Below are positions 1 through 9,147 of a DNA stretch of 64,000 bases, piece after piece. Positions within the stretch are counted from its first letter, which is position 1. Each line of letters opens with the position of its first letter. The notes below the pieces were generated by a model that had not been told where the DNA came from, did not search any database, and saw only the letters and a program-made list of their open reading frames with translations. This DNA is from Bacteroidales bacterium (GTDB lineage Bacteria > Bacteroidota > Bacteroidia > Bacteroidales > GCA-2748055), in assembly GCA_020636775.1 (NCBI GenBank), contig JACJXF010000002.1, forward strand, positions 62,001 through 126,000, written 5' to 3'. The position numbers were made by a program, and so were the translations under genes.

Positions 1-303
1 GAAGGAACGGGTATATCGCTTGAAGGCAACTGGGTTAAAGATGGGGGAAAAGCAGATGTATATGTTGACGGTGTTTTGAATCGCAGTATCGACACTTACT
101 ATTTTTACGCCCAGCAGGAGCACATTACAAGCATCTGGCATGTTCTGAATCTGGAACCCGGAATCCATCATTTGCGGCTTGTTGTGAAAGGCGAAAAAAG
201 ACCTGAATCAGAGGGAAGCAATGTATATCTGGCAAAAGCCTATATTTTTAAGACCGCTCCGAAGAAAAGTGCCGGCTATAAATTCTCTTTTCAGGAATCA
301 TGA
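1..303 (+). CDS. C-terminal fragment of a sugar-related secreted protein (truncated by window edge)
   Basis: The reading frame is open from the first base and ends at a TGA, so only the last 100 residues are seen. A TTG at 76 is an internal leucine codon, not a start. The visible part is a beta-rich domain with EGTGISLEG near its start, followed by GGKADVYVDG, WHVLNLEPGIHHLRLVV and KGEKRPES. Domains with this pattern occur at the C-terminus of Bacteroidota glycoside-related or ADP-ribosylglycohydrolase-like proteins; that family link is from memory and unverified. A GRP-type sugar permease follows 46 bases downstream on the same strand, which fits a sugar or nucleoside-sugar salvage operon. 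The catalytic part lies outside the window. Confidence 0.6.
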   Translation, partial: EGTGISLEGNWVKDGGKADVYVDGVLNRSIDTYYFYAQQEHITSIWHVLNLEPGIHHLRLVVKGEKRPESEGSNVYLAKAYIFKTAPKKSAGYKFSFQES

Positions 304-349
304 AGATATCATTAGTTAAACCAAATATTAACATTTAATTTTTAAAGAC

Positions 350-1348
350 ATGTTTATTCCTCAAACCTACTCTCTGGCAATTATATTATGTGTTGTTACA
401 ATGCTTTGCTGGGGATCCTGGGGGAACACCCAGAAGCTTGCCGGAAAATCCTGGCGTTTTGAATTATTCTATTGGGATTATGTAATAGGTATACTACTCT
501 TCTCAGTGTTGCTCGGATTTACCCTTGGAAGTTCAGGTGAGCATGGAAGGGGATTTTTGGCTGATATCCGCCAGGCTGAGACGGGCAATATCGTGAATGC
601 CATTATTGGAGGAGTCATATTTAATGCCTCCAATATTCTGCTGGTCGCAGCCATGGCCATTGCCGGAATGGCCGTAGCTTTCCCGGTGGGAGTAGGTATC
701 GCGCTGGCCCTGGGTGTTATTGTTAACTATGTCTTTGCCCCCCAGGGAAATGCCACATGGCTTTTCGGGGGAGTTGCCCTTATCGTCGCCGCTATTATTA
801 TTGATGCCATTGCTTATAAAAAGCACAGCGCATCTCAGAAAAAAGTGTCGGGCAAAGGAATACTTTTATCCGTTGGTGCCGGAATCCTTATGTCATTATT
901 TTATCGCTTTGTAGCCAGCTCTATGTCCGGCAATTTCGAAGTTCCGGAAGCCGGTAAACTGACTCCATACTCAGCAATTTTCTTTTTCGCTATCGGGGTG
1001 CTGGTCAGCAATTTCCTTTTTAATTATATCATTATGAAGAAACCTTTCGAAGGAGGACCGGTTTCTTTCAGCGACTATGCAAAAGGAAGTCTGGGAGTTC
1101 ATTTAACAGGTATCCTGGGAGGAGTAATCTGGAATCTTGGAATGTCGATGAGTATTATTGCATCCGGCAAAGCGGGATTTGCCATCTCTTACGGTTTAGG
1201 TCAGGGAGCAACACTCATTGCTGCACTCTGGGGAGTTTTTATCTGGAAGGAATTTAAAGGAGCATCCAGATCAGTGAACATGCTGATCTTTTATATGTTT
1301 ATGGCTTATCTTGCCGGCCTGGCACTGCTTGTTTATGCGGGAGCATAG
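350..1348 (+). CDS. GRP/DMT-superfamily sugar permease
   Basis: The product is a 332-residue hydrophobic protein with about ten predicted membrane helices and very short loops, the usual size and shape of the glucose/ribose porter (GRP) branch of the drug/metabolite transporter superfamily. The N-terminal CWGSWGNTQKL and the following FELFYWDY are characteristic of the Bacteroidota members often named multidrug DMT or rhamnose/sugar transporters. It probably imports a monosaccharide or nucleoside-derived sugar across the inner membrane. It lies just after the truncated carbohydrate-related gene and probably shares its transcript. The substrate cannot be read from the sequence. Confidence 0.8.
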   Translation: MFIPQTYSLAIILCVVTMLCWGSWGNTQKLAGKSWRFELFYWDYVIGILLFSVLLGFTLGSSGEHGRGFLADIRQAETGNIVNAIIGGVIFNASNILLVAAMAIAGMAVAFPVGVGIALALGVIVNYVFAPQGNATWLFGGVALIVAAIIIDAIAYKKHSASQKKVSGKGILLSVGAGILMSLFYRFVASSMSGNFEVPEAGKLTPYSAIFFFAIGVLVSNFLFNYIIMKKPFEGGPVSFSDYAKGSLGVHLTGILGGVIWNLGMSMSIIASGKAGFAISYGLGQGATLIAALWGVFIWKEFKGASRSVNMLIFYMFMAYLAGLALLVYAGA

Positions 1349-1378
1349 ATAATAAGAGGAAAGGAACGGAAAAGAAAA

Positions 1379-1416
1379 CTGCTTCATTTGAGCCTTTTGT
1401 GTTTCAAATGGAGCAG
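1379..1416 (+). terminator. Hairpin downstream of the sugar permease
   Basis: CTGCTTCATTTGA at 1379-1391 pairs with TCAAATGGAGCAG at 1404-1416, with one G-T position in 13 and a 12-base loop. It starts 30 bases after the permease stop codon. There is no strong T-run directly after it, so it may be a weak or factor-assisted terminator or an mRNA-end stabiliser. Confidence 0.5.
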
Positions 1417-1525
1417 GTCATTTTATGGCATTATTCTAAGTGACTTCCCGCCATGAAAGGAGATTACTGTTTTTCAGGGCTGTTGAATTTGCCTCCCCCG
1501 AAACCATAAAACAAGCATTTTTGGT

Positions 1526-1556
1526 TTTGCCATGATGTCATTAAATCCTACTTTTA
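1526..1556 (+). promoter_or_regulatory. Bacteroidota-type promoter for the M1-M28 peptidase
   Basis: TTTG at 1526-1529 is followed after 19 bases by TACTTTTA at 1549-1556, one mismatch from the TAnnTTTG -7 element. The spacing matches the -33/-7 architecture described for Bacteroidota sigma factors. It lies 32 bases upstream of the likely start at 1588. Confidence 0.45.
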
Positions 1557-1587
1557 CAGATTCTCAGTGATAATAAAATATTTCTCA

Positions 1588-4500
1588 ATGAAAAAATTCT
1601 GGATTATAAGTTTGCTTGCAACGGTTTCTTTCTTTGGCTTCTCACAAAACAAAGCCACACATCATGTTATAAATGTTCAGGTCAATCCCTCCACCTCTCA
1701 TATTACTGTGACAGATTCCATTTTTACATCCGGAAAGTCAGAATTGGTTATGAGTCTGAATGCCTCATTTAAGGTTACTTCTTTTTCAAAAAATGCAAAG
1801 GCTGAAAAGATTTCCGGAACCATAAATGCAAAAGATGTTGGTATGGACAGGGACGAAAACAGCGGGGAGGTGAAACTCAATAAGTGGAAGATAAAGCTGA
1901 AAAAATCTGCAGATTTTTTTGTTGTTAAGTACGAAGGAGATATAGTGTCCGGCTTCTCAACAAGTGAGGAGGACTATGCGCGTGGCTTCAGTGAAACAGC
2001 CGGCATAATAAGCGACTCAGGAGTATATCTTGCCGGATCAAGTCACTGGATTCCTGTATTTGATGAAGAGCCCCTAAGCTTTTCACTGACAAGCTCATTA
2101 CCGGAAGGCTGGAAAACAGTGTCACAGGGTAAACGAACCTCTGAATTTGTTTCCGGAGGAAAACATTTTGATACCTGGATTTGTGATACCCCGCAGGAAG
2201 AAGCCTTTCTTATAGCCGCCCGGTTCACTGAATACTCATTCAAAATGAATTCCGGCATTGATGCCATGGCTTTTCTGCGGACCCCCGATGAAGGTCTGGC
2301 AAATAAATATCTGGAGGTGACCGAGCAATACATGGACATGTACCAGAAAATGATAGGTCCTTATCCCTATACAAAATTTGCACTGGTCGAAAACTTCTGG
2401 GAAACCGGTTATGGCATGCCTTCATTTACTTTACTGGGAGAGAAGATTATCCGTTTCCCATTCATTTTACACTCCTCATATCCGCATGAATTGCTTCATA
2501 ACTGGTGGGGAAACAGCGTATATGTTGATTTTGATAAAGGAAACTGGTGCGAAGGGATTACTGCTTATGAAGCCGATCATCTGATCAGTGAGCAACGCGG
2601 ACAGGGGGAGGAATACCGCCGGTCAACCTTGCAGAAATTTACAGATGTCGTTACTGAAGCCAATGATTTTCCGCTTAGCAGCTTTATCTCGCGGACAAAT
2701 GCAGAAAGTGAAGCAATTGGTTATGGAAAATCCATGATGATGTGGCATATGCTCCGGAGAAAACTCGGAGATGAGAATTTCAAAAAAGGCTTCTCACTGT
2801 TTTATGAAAATTTCAAATTCAAAAAAGCTTCCTTTGATGATATACGCTCATCCATGGAAAAGGCTTCCGGTACTGACCTTCAGACTTTTTTTAATCAGTG
2901 GGTTATGAGGACCGGAGCTCCGGAAATTGAAATCAAAGATGTAAAAACTGAAAAAACTCAGGAGGGTTATAAATTACTGCTGACTCTTGCTCAGATTCAG
3001 TCATCTGAGGCATTTGATGTTGATATACCCCTGGTGGTTTCAAGCGGGAAAGGACTCAGGAATTTTGTGGTGAACATGAATAAAAAAACACAGGAATTCA
3101 GCTTAAGTCTTAGCGATGAACCATTAAAGCTTGAAGTTGATCCTCAGTATGATGTTTTCAGAAAGCTCGATCCAATGGAGGTGCCTCCGGGTTGGACCAA
3201 AATCCTGGCAAGTGAAGAGAACCTGGTGATTTTGCCGTCAAAAGCTGATGCAGCAACAAAGGAACTTTATACTGAGTTTTTCGAACAGTGGAAAGCGGTT
3301 GACAAGGACCATTTTGATATTGTTTTTGATAATGAGGTATCCCGGATACCCGCAGATAAAACTGTTTGGATTATTGGTTTTGAAAATAAATTCGTTCCTC
3401 AGCTTAATGAGTCTCTGATAAATTATCAGTCTTCCATATCAAAGGATTCGGTAATCTTTCAAAACAATGCCACGGCAAAAGAAAATCACAGCTTCGTTTT
3501 CACTCTTTTTAATCCGGGAAACAGTAACTACAGCATGGCTTTCATCGCCTTTGACAATAAAAATGCCATTGATGGACTGATCAGGAAACTTCCTCATTAC
3601 GGCAAATACAGTTACCTCGGTTTCGAGGGAGATGAACCTGTAAATGTTGATAAAGGTCAATGGCCGGTATTCAACTCTCCTCTGGTGAAAGTTTTGAGTG
3701 ACAAAAAGATTATTGATGCAAGTCCCGAAAAGAGAGAAGCCCTTGCCATGTTAGCTCCTGTTTTTTCAGAGCAAAGAATGATGGCACACATAACTTATCT
3801 TGCATCAGATGAACTGAAGGGACGCGGATTAGGAACTCCTGAACTGGATTCTGCGGCAGATTACATTGCAGGAAAGTTTAAGGAATATGGTCTGGAAACA
3901 ATGGGAGACTCCTATTTTCAGAGTTTTACTCATACCTTTCCTGATAAGGGAGAGATGCAATTAAAAAACGTCGTGGCAATTATCCCCGGAAGTGATTCGA
4001 ATCTAAAGGATTCACCCGTAGTTATATCTGCACATTACGACCATCTGGGACTTGGCTGGCCCGATGTACATAAAGGGGAGGAAGGAAAGATTCATCATGG
4101 TGCCGACGACAATGCAAGCGGTGTGGCGGTAATGCTTGAGGTTGCAAAGTCAATGGCTGCGACGGTAAAACCTAAAAGGACAATAATATTTGTTGCTTTT
4201 ACCGGAGAAGAGGCCGGATTAATCGGATCTCGCTACTTTATAAGCCAGATTAAAAAGTACTATTCAGGAGAGATTCTGGCTGATGTGAACCTTGATACAG
4301 ATGGCAGTCTGTTCGACAAAAAACTGCTGGTTCTGAATGGAAATTCTGCCAAAGAATGGAAATTCGTTTTCATGGGAACCGATTATACCACCGGTGTTAA
4401 AAGCGAAGTGGTGCAGCAGGAACTCGATGCCAGTGATCAGGTAGCCTTTATTGAGAAAGGAATACCGGCAGTACAATTGTTTACTGGTGCAACTGAAAAT

Positions 4501-4935
4501 TATCACCGTCCTTCCGACAGCTTTGATAAAATTGATGGAAAAGGACTGGTAAAAGTGGCTACTGTGGCTAAGGAAGTTATGGTTTACCTTGGCGATCGCG
4601 ATACACCTTTCGAATTTACCGGTAGCACCACAAAAACAAGTCCTGAAGATCCGAATAAGCCAAAAGCCAGCCGGAAGGCTTCAACCGGCTCTGTCCCGGA
4701 TTTTGCATATACCGGAACCGGGGTTAGGATAGCTTCGGTTGTTGCCGGTTCAGTCGGTGAGAAGGCAGGTTTGCTCGAAAACGATATCATTACTGAAGTG
4801 AATGGAAAGGATGTGCCTACCTTGATGGACTATTCGAATGAGCTAAAGACCTTTCAGCCCGGAGATGTGGTGAAATTGAAAATATTGAGGGACGGAAAGG
4901 AAAAGATCATTTCCATCACACTGGGTGAGAGATAG
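1588..4935 (+). CDS. Secreted M1-like / M28 double metallopeptidase with C-terminal PDZ domain
   Basis: This 1115-residue exported protein joins two peptidase types. The start at ATG 1588 is chosen because it opens directly on the signal peptide MKKFWIISLLATVSFFGFSQ; a GTG at 1567 would add seven residues. Residues about 20-540 are a gluzincin M1-like aminopeptidase with the zinc motif HELLH near 300-304 and the glutamate of NWCEG as third ligand. Residues about 725-1000 are an M28 domain with the dizinc ligands in AHYDHLG, GADDNASG, GEEAGLIGS, LDTDGS and NYHRPSD. A PDZ domain occupies roughly the last 85 residues. It is probably a periplasmic or outer-membrane aminopeptidase for scavenging peptides. 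The spacing from HEXXH to the glutamate is 17 rather than the canonical 18 residues. Confidence 0.9.
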   Translation: MKKFWIISLLATVSFFGFSQNKATHHVINVQVNPSTSHITVTDSIFTSGKSELVMSLNASFKVTSFSKNAKAEKISGTINAKDVGMDRDENSGEVKLNKWKIKLKKSADFFVVKYEGDIVSGFSTSEEDYARGFSETAGIISDSGVYLAGSSHWIPVFDEEPLSFSLTSSLPEGWKTVSQGKRTSEFVSGGKHFDTWICDTPQEEAFLIAARFTEYSFKMNSGIDAMAFLRTPDEGLANKYLEVTEQYMDMYQKMIGPYPYTKFALVENFWETGYGMPSFTLLGEKIIRFPFILHSSYPHELLHNWWGNSVYVDFDKGNWCEGITAYEADHLISEQRGQGEEYRRSTLQKFTDVVTEANDFPLSSFISRTNAESEAIGYGKSMMMWHMLRRKLGDENFKKGFSLFYENFKFKKASFDDIRSSMEKASGTDLQTFFNQWVMRTGAPEIEIKDVKTEKTQEGYKLLLTLAQIQSSEAFDVDIPLVVSSGKGLRNFVVNMNKKTQEFSLSLSDEPLKLEVDPQYDVFRKLDPMEVPPGWTKILASEENLVILPSKADAATKELYTEFFEQWKAVDKDHFDIVFDNEVSRIPADKTVWIIGFENKFVPQLNESLINYQSSISKDSVIFQNNATAKENHSFVFTLFNPGNSNYSMAFIAFDNKNAIDGLIRKLPHYGKYSYLGFEGDEPVNVDKGQWPVFNSPLVKVLSDKKIIDASPEKREALAMLAPVFSEQRMMAHITYLASDELKGRGLGTPELDSAADYIAGKFKEYGLETMGDSYFQSFTHTFPDKGEMQLKNVVAIIPGSDSNLKDSPVVISAHYDHLGLGWPDVHKGEEGKIHHGADDNASGVAVMLEVAKSMAATVKPKRTIIFVAFTGEEAGLIGSRYFISQIKKYYSGEILADVNLDTDGSLFDKKLLVLNGNSAKEWKFVFMGTDYTTGVKSEVVQQELDASDQVAFIEKGIPAVQLFTGATENYHRPSDSFDKIDGKGLVKVATVAKEVMVYLGDRDTPFEFTGSTTKTSPEDPNKPKASRKASTGSVPDFAYTGTGVRIASVVAGSVGEKAGLLENDIITEVNGKDVPTLMDYSNELKTFQPGDVVKLKILRDGKEKIISITLGER

Positions 4936-5020
4936 CCCGGAACCGTATTTTTTTATCGGGTAAGAAGGCTTAACAATGCCCATCGAAAATTTCAGGATTC
5001 AATTTAAGCCGGTTCTTCCA

Positions 5021-6208
5021 TTAAATAACCTTTAGCTCTTTACCCACTTTGGTGAATGCTGCTATGGCCTTATTCAGGTGTTCACGGGTATGGGCAGCCG
5101 AGAGCTGAACCCTTATTCGGGCCTGTCCCTTGGGCACAACAGGGAAATAGAAACCGATTACGTAAATGCCTTCCTTGAGCAGACTTGCCGCGAAATCCTG
5201 GGAGAGTTTGGCATCATACAACATCACTGCGCAGATGGCTGATTTGGTTGGTTTTATGTCGAATCCCGCTTTTTGCATGGCCGCAACAAAATATTCGGTA
5301 TTTTCATGAAGACGATCCTGCAATTCCGCAGTCTCATTCATCATGTCGAACATTTTAATTCCTGCATTCACCACCACGGGAGGGATGGAATTTGAAAACA
5401 GGTATGGGCGTGAGCGCTGACGCAGCAATTCAATAATTTCTTTCCTTCCGGTTGTGAACCCGCCAATGGCTCCGCCGAAGGCTTTTCCCAGGGTACCCGT
5501 AATGATATCCACCTTTCCCCTGATATTATAAAGTTCTGTTACTCCACGACCTGTTTTTCCTACAACCCCTGCAGAATGACATTCATCAACCATCACCATG
5601 GCATCGTATTTTTCGGCCAGCTTCACAATCTCATCAACGGGTGGCACATGTCCATCCATTGAAAATACTCCATCGGTTACAATTAACCGAAAGCGCTGAT
5701 CCTGAGCAAGCTTCAACTGGGCTTCAAGATCCTCCATATTGGCGGTTTTATAACGGTATCTCTGTGCCTTGCAGAGTCTCACTCCATCGATAATGGAAGC
5801 GTGGTTAAGCTCGTCGGAAATAATGGCGTCATTTTCATTTAACAGGGGTTCGAATACCCCACCGTTTGCATCAAAACAGGCGGCATACAAAATAGTGTCT
5901 TCTGTACCGAAGAAATCGGCAATTTTCTTTTCCAGGGTTTTGTGCAGATCCTGAGTGCCACAGATAAATCGAACCGACGACATGCCATAGCCATGTGAAT
6001 CAAGGGCATCCTTTGCAGCTTCAACCAGGGCGGGGTGATTGGAAAGCCCAAGGTAGTTGTTGGCACAAAAATTCAACACATGCTGACCCGTATTCAATGT
6101 GATTTCAGCATCCTGGGCTGAAGCAATGATGCGTTCATTTTTATACAAGCCGGCTTCTTTGATGCTTGCAAGTTCCTGCTGCAGATGTTCCTTTATTTTT
6201 CCGTACAT
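5021..6208 (-). CDS. kbl: Glycine C-acetyltransferase (2-amino-3-ketobutyrate CoA ligase)
   Basis: This 395-residue PLP enzyme of the alpha-oxoamine synthase family cleaves 2-amino-3-oxobutyrate with CoA to glycine and acetyl-CoA in the cytoplasm. The PLP lysine is K242 in TGTLGKAFGG. The conserved DECHSAG motif (about 208-214) binds the cofactor ring, and NNYLGLSNHP near residue 50 is typical of Kbl. Length matches E. coli Kbl (398 residues). It lies 75 bases downstream of the tdh-like gene on the same strand, giving the standard threonine dehydrogenase to Kbl pathway. BioF or serine palmitoyltransferase are the alternatives, but the neighbour and the close match to Kbl make them unlikely. 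Confidence 0.93.
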   Translation of the reverse strand: MYGKIKEHLQQELASIKEAGLYKNERIIASAQDAEITLNTGQHVLNFCANNYLGLSNHPALVEAAKDALDSHGYGMSSVRFICGTQDLHKTLEKKIADFFGTEDTILYAACFDANGGVFEPLLNENDAIISDELNHASIIDGVRLCKAQRYRYKTANMEDLEAQLKLAQDQRFRLIVTDGVFSMDGHVPPVDEIVKLAEKYDAMVMVDECHSAGVVGKTGRGVTELYNIRGKVDIITGTLGKAFGGAIGGFTTGRKEIIELLRQRSRPYLFSNSIPPVVVNAGIKMFDMMNETAELQDRLHENTEYFVAAMQKAGFDIKPTKSAICAVMLYDAKLSQDFAASLLKEGIYVIGFYFPVVPKGQARIRVQLSAAHTREHLNKAIAAFTKVGKELKVI

Positions 6209-6283
6209 GGTTTATGTTTTTGTAATGCAGAATGCTAATAATGAATTAATTTAATGGAATTCTAAAATATCCTTGTCAAAGAC

Positions 6284-7240
6284 TTATTTAGTATTTAGCT
6301 TTTTTCTGATCTCATCAAGCATAATTTTTGTCATGCTCTCCATACCGTACTTCATTTTAAATCCCCAATCCCGGCGTGCAATACTGTCATCAATGCTTTG
6401 CGGCCAGCTATCTGCAATTGCCTGTCTGAAGTCGGGTTTATATGTAACATTGAAATCAGGGATATGTTTCTTTATTTCAGCCGACAATTCCCGGGGAGTG
6501 ATGCTGAATCCCCCCAGATTATAAGAGCTGTGAAGTGACAGTTTATCATGATCAGCTTCCATTAACTCAATGGTTCCCCTGATGGCATCTGGCATAAAAA
6601 GCATGGGAAGGGCTGTGTCTTCAGACAAGAAGCATTCGTAATTACCTTTTCGTATGGCTTCATAGAATATTTCAACAGAGTAGTCGGTAGTACCTCCACC
6701 GGCTTCCGTTTTATAGCTGATAAGTCCGGGATAACGGATACTTCTTACATCCAGTCCGTATTTGTTGTAATAATAATCGCACCAGCGTTCGCCGGCAAGT
6801 TTTGAGATACCATAAACCGTAATGGGTTCCATGGTGGTAAGCTGGGGAGTATTCTGCCTTGGTGTTGAGGGTCCGAAAACGGCAATGGAACTGGGCCAGA
6901 ACACCTTTTTCACATCCTCACATATCCTCGAAATTTCGAGCACATTCATCAGGCTGTTCATGTTTATATGCCATGCAGGAATGGGAAGTTTCTCGGCGTT
7001 TCCGGAGAGTACTGCAGCCAGATGGTAAATCTGGGTAATGCGATGACGGATGATAAAATGGATAAGCTGTTTGTCGTCCATCACATCAAGCACCTGAAAG
7101 GGACCACCTTCCATAATGTCAGGGCTGGCAGGTTTTATGTCGCTTGCAAAAACATGCTCATTTCCATATTGTTTTCTCAGTTCAAGAACCAGTTCTGAAC
7201 CAATTTGTCCTGCAGCACCAATAACAAGAATTCTCTCCAT
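6284..7240 (-). CDS. L-threonine 3-dehydrogenase, NAD-dependent epimerase type
   Basis: This 318-residue extended short-chain dehydrogenase oxidises L-threonine to 2-amino-3-oxobutyrate with NAD+. The N-terminal Rossmann motif is GAAGQIG (residues 8-14), the catalytic pair is Y143-x3-K147 in TVYGISK, and WPSSIAVFG holds the catalytic serine. The central RYPGLISY and TDYSVEIF segments are typical of the epimerase-type threonine dehydrogenases rather than of sugar epimerases. It is transcribed just before kbl, which supports the assignment. It is unrelated to the zinc alcohol dehydrogenase-type Tdh of E. coli. Confidence 0.9.
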   Translation of the reverse strand: MERILVIGAAGQIGSELVLELRKQYGNEHVFASDIKPASPDIMEGGPFQVLDVMDDKQLIHFIIRHRITQIYHLAAVLSGNAEKLPIPAWHINMNSLMNVLEISRICEDVKKVFWPSSIAVFGPSTPRQNTPQLTTMEPITVYGISKLAGERWCDYYYNKYGLDVRSIRYPGLISYKTEAGGGTTDYSVEIFYEAIRKGNYECFLSEDTALPMLFMPDAIRGTIELMEADHDKLSLHSSYNLGGFSITPRELSAEIKKHIPDFNVTYKPDFRQAIADSWPQSIDDSIARRDWGFKMKYGMESMTKIMLDEIRKKLNTK

Positions 7241-7392
7241 AAAAAGGCTTTTAAAATGTAGGGCGAAATTAGGATAATCTTTCGGGGCAAAAAATGATTT
7301 TAAACATGAATAAATGCAGCTCAGATCTGAATAGAAGAAGCCAACGAGTGGTTTCTAAATATTTAGATTATGGTAAAAAGCAGCATAAATGC

Positions 7393-7533
7393 TAAGGATT
7401 TAAGCGCAATCTCGCCTGAAGTCTGACGCAAAATCCGCAGCCGGAAAACGCAATTTCTTTTTCAGTAATTCTCTTTTTTCAAAATAACTTAATTGCGTGT
7501 TCGCGTTCCCGCAAAGAGGGATCATCGTTTAAA
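7393..7533. repeat. Dispersed palindromic repeat, copy 1 (inverted pair)
   Basis: A forward half begins ATTTAAGCGCAATCTCGCC and continues to AAAACGCAATTTC near 7475. A reverse half at 7487-7533 reads TTCGCGTTCCCGCAAAGAGG and then GATCATCG. The reverse half matches the copy at 46753-46785 at nearly every base. The two halves face each other, so the whole is a small inverted-repeat element. Confidence 0.6.
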
Positions 7534-7578
7534 CCTGAATATGTTTTTCCTGAAAATCCCTCTCTCCTCTCTTTTTTA

Positions 7579-7586
7579 TATCTTTG
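7579..7586 (+). promoter_or_regulatory. -7 promoter element of gltX
   Basis: TATCTTTG matches the Bacteroidota TAnnTTTG consensus exactly. It lies 16 bases before the gltX ATG, which would give a very short leader. No clear TTTG -33 element is seen at the expected distance. Confidence 0.4.
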
Positions 7587-7602
7587 AGCAAAATTAAAAT
7601 TT

Positions 7603-9138
7603 ATGCCGACCCGACCCGTACGCGTGCGCTTTGCTCCAAGTCCCACAGGACCTTTACATATTGGTGGATTACGAACTGCTCTTTTCAATTATCTGCTTGC
7701 CCGGAAGAACAAGGGTACATTTATTCTTCGTATTGAAGATACCGATCAGAACCGCTATGTTCCCGGGGCGGAGGAATACATCATTGAATCGCTGAAATGG
7801 GCCGGCATTGTTCCTGATGAGGGTGTTTCCTTTGGCGGGGATTACGGGCCATATCGTCAGTCGGACCGTAAATCCATTTATAAAAAATACGCCGACCAGC
7901 TTGTTGAATCCGGAAACGCCTATTATTGTTTTGATACACCGGAGGAGCTTGACAAGCTCAGGAAAGATTATGAAAGCCGCAAAGAGACTTTTGTTTACGG
8001 ATCGGCGGTGAGGGAGGGTTTAAATAATTCCTTGTCCATGAGCCGGGAAGAGCTGGACCAAAAATTATCCTCGGGAACCGCCTATGTGGTGCGCTTCAGG
8101 TTTGATCCCGCTGAAGAAATTATTATGAATGATCTAATCCGGGGTGAAGTAAAAGTTCAGGCATCCACCCTCGATGACAAAGTTCTGTTTAAGTCGGACG
8201 GAATGCCAACATACCACCTTGCCAACGTGACCGACGATTACCTGATGAAAATTTCCCATGTTATCAGGGGTGAGGAATGGCTGCCTTCACTCCCCCTGCA
8301 CGTGGCGCTATATAAGGCTTTTGGATGGGAAGAGAGCATGCCCCAATTTGCGCACCTTCCCCTGATTTTAAAGCCCGACGGTAAAGGAAAACTGAGCAAG
8401 AGGGATGGGGATAAGGGCGGATTTCCAGTGTTCCCGCTGGAATGGAAAGATCCTGAAAGTGGCGATATCTCATCGGGTTACAGGGAGGCGGGTTATTTCC
8501 CTGAAGCCTGTGTGAATATTCTTGCTTTCCTTGGATGGAATCCGGGCAGCGAGCAGGAATTATTCAGCCTTGCAGAATTATCGGAGGCCTTCTCGCTGGA
8601 AAAAGTTGGCAAATCCGGTTCTAAATTCGATCCCGATAAAGCACGCTGGTATAATCACCAATACCTGCAAATGAAGCCGGATGCGGAACTGGTGAAGCCT
8701 TTATCCGACATACTTTCAAAAAAGGGAATAACAGCCCTATCGTCCCGGAATATGGAAAAAATTATCAGCCTTGTTAAGGAAAGATCCGATTTTGTCAATG
8801 ATCTATGGACGCAGAGCGAATTCTTTTTTATTCGTCCCGAACAATACGATCCGGAAGTTGTCAAAAAGAGATGGAATAATCAGGTATACCTGCAGCTGAA
8901 AGAAACTTTGGTTTTTCTGGAGGAACAGGCTGACTTTACTTCATCGATTCTGGAACCATCGCTTAAATCATTTATCGAAAAAAAAGAATTTTCCCCTGGT
9001 CCTCTTATGAACGCACTTCGACTTTGCCTTGTCGGAGCTTCCAAAGGACCGGGAATTTTTGATATCGCAGAGATTCTTGGCAAGGATGAGGTTTTGCTGA
9101 GAATTGAAAATGCACTTCACAAGTTAAAAATTGCCTGA
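7603..9138 (+). CDS. gltX: Glutamyl-tRNA synthetase
   Basis: This 511-residue class I aminoacyl-tRNA synthetase charges tRNA-Glu in the cytoplasm. The HIGH-type signature lies in PTGPLHIGGLRTALF (residues about 15-27), and the KMSKS-type loop is GKLSKRDGD near residue 262, followed by GGFPVFPLEW. The C-terminal 200 residues form the helical anticodon-binding region. Length is normal for bacterial GltX. The gene starts at the first ATG after a promoter-like TATCTTTG. The TatD-like gene follows after 9 bases and is probably co-transcribed. Confidence 0.97.
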   Translation: MPTRPVRVRFAPSPTGPLHIGGLRTALFNYLLARKNKGTFILRIEDTDQNRYVPGAEEYIIESLKWAGIVPDEGVSFGGDYGPYRQSDRKSIYKKYADQLVESGNAYYCFDTPEELDKLRKDYESRKETFVYGSAVREGLNNSLSMSREELDQKLSSGTAYVVRFRFDPAEEIIMNDLIRGEVKVQASTLDDKVLFKSDGMPTYHLANVTDDYLMKISHVIRGEEWLPSLPLHVALYKAFGWEESMPQFAHLPLILKPDGKGKLSKRDGDKGGFPVFPLEWKDPESGDISSGYREAGYFPEACVNILAFLGWNPGSEQELFSLAELSEAFSLEKVGKSGSKFDPDKARWYNHQYLQMKPDAELVKPLSDILSKKGITALSSRNMEKIISLVKERSDFVNDLWTQSEFFFIRPEQYDPEVVKKRWNNQVYLQLKETLVFLEEQADFTSSILEPSLKSFIEKKEFSPGPLMNALRLCLVGASKGPGIFDIAEILGKDEVLLRIENALHKLKIA

Positions 9139-9147
9139 TACGCGAAA

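Larger units (their letters stand above)
7241..7602. other. Divergent intergenic region, 362 bp, between tdh and gltX
   Basis: No gene is visible. The region holds a degenerate palindromic repeat (7393-7533) and a promoter -7 element for gltX close to its right end. A short reading frame on the minus strand at 7479-7688 runs through the repeat into gltX and is not credible as a gene. Confidence 0.6.

Noticed and set aside
7241..7602. tRNA or riboswitch upstream of gltX.
   Set aside because: No cloverleaf or TTC-type T-loop pattern was found; the structure present is the palindromic repeat.
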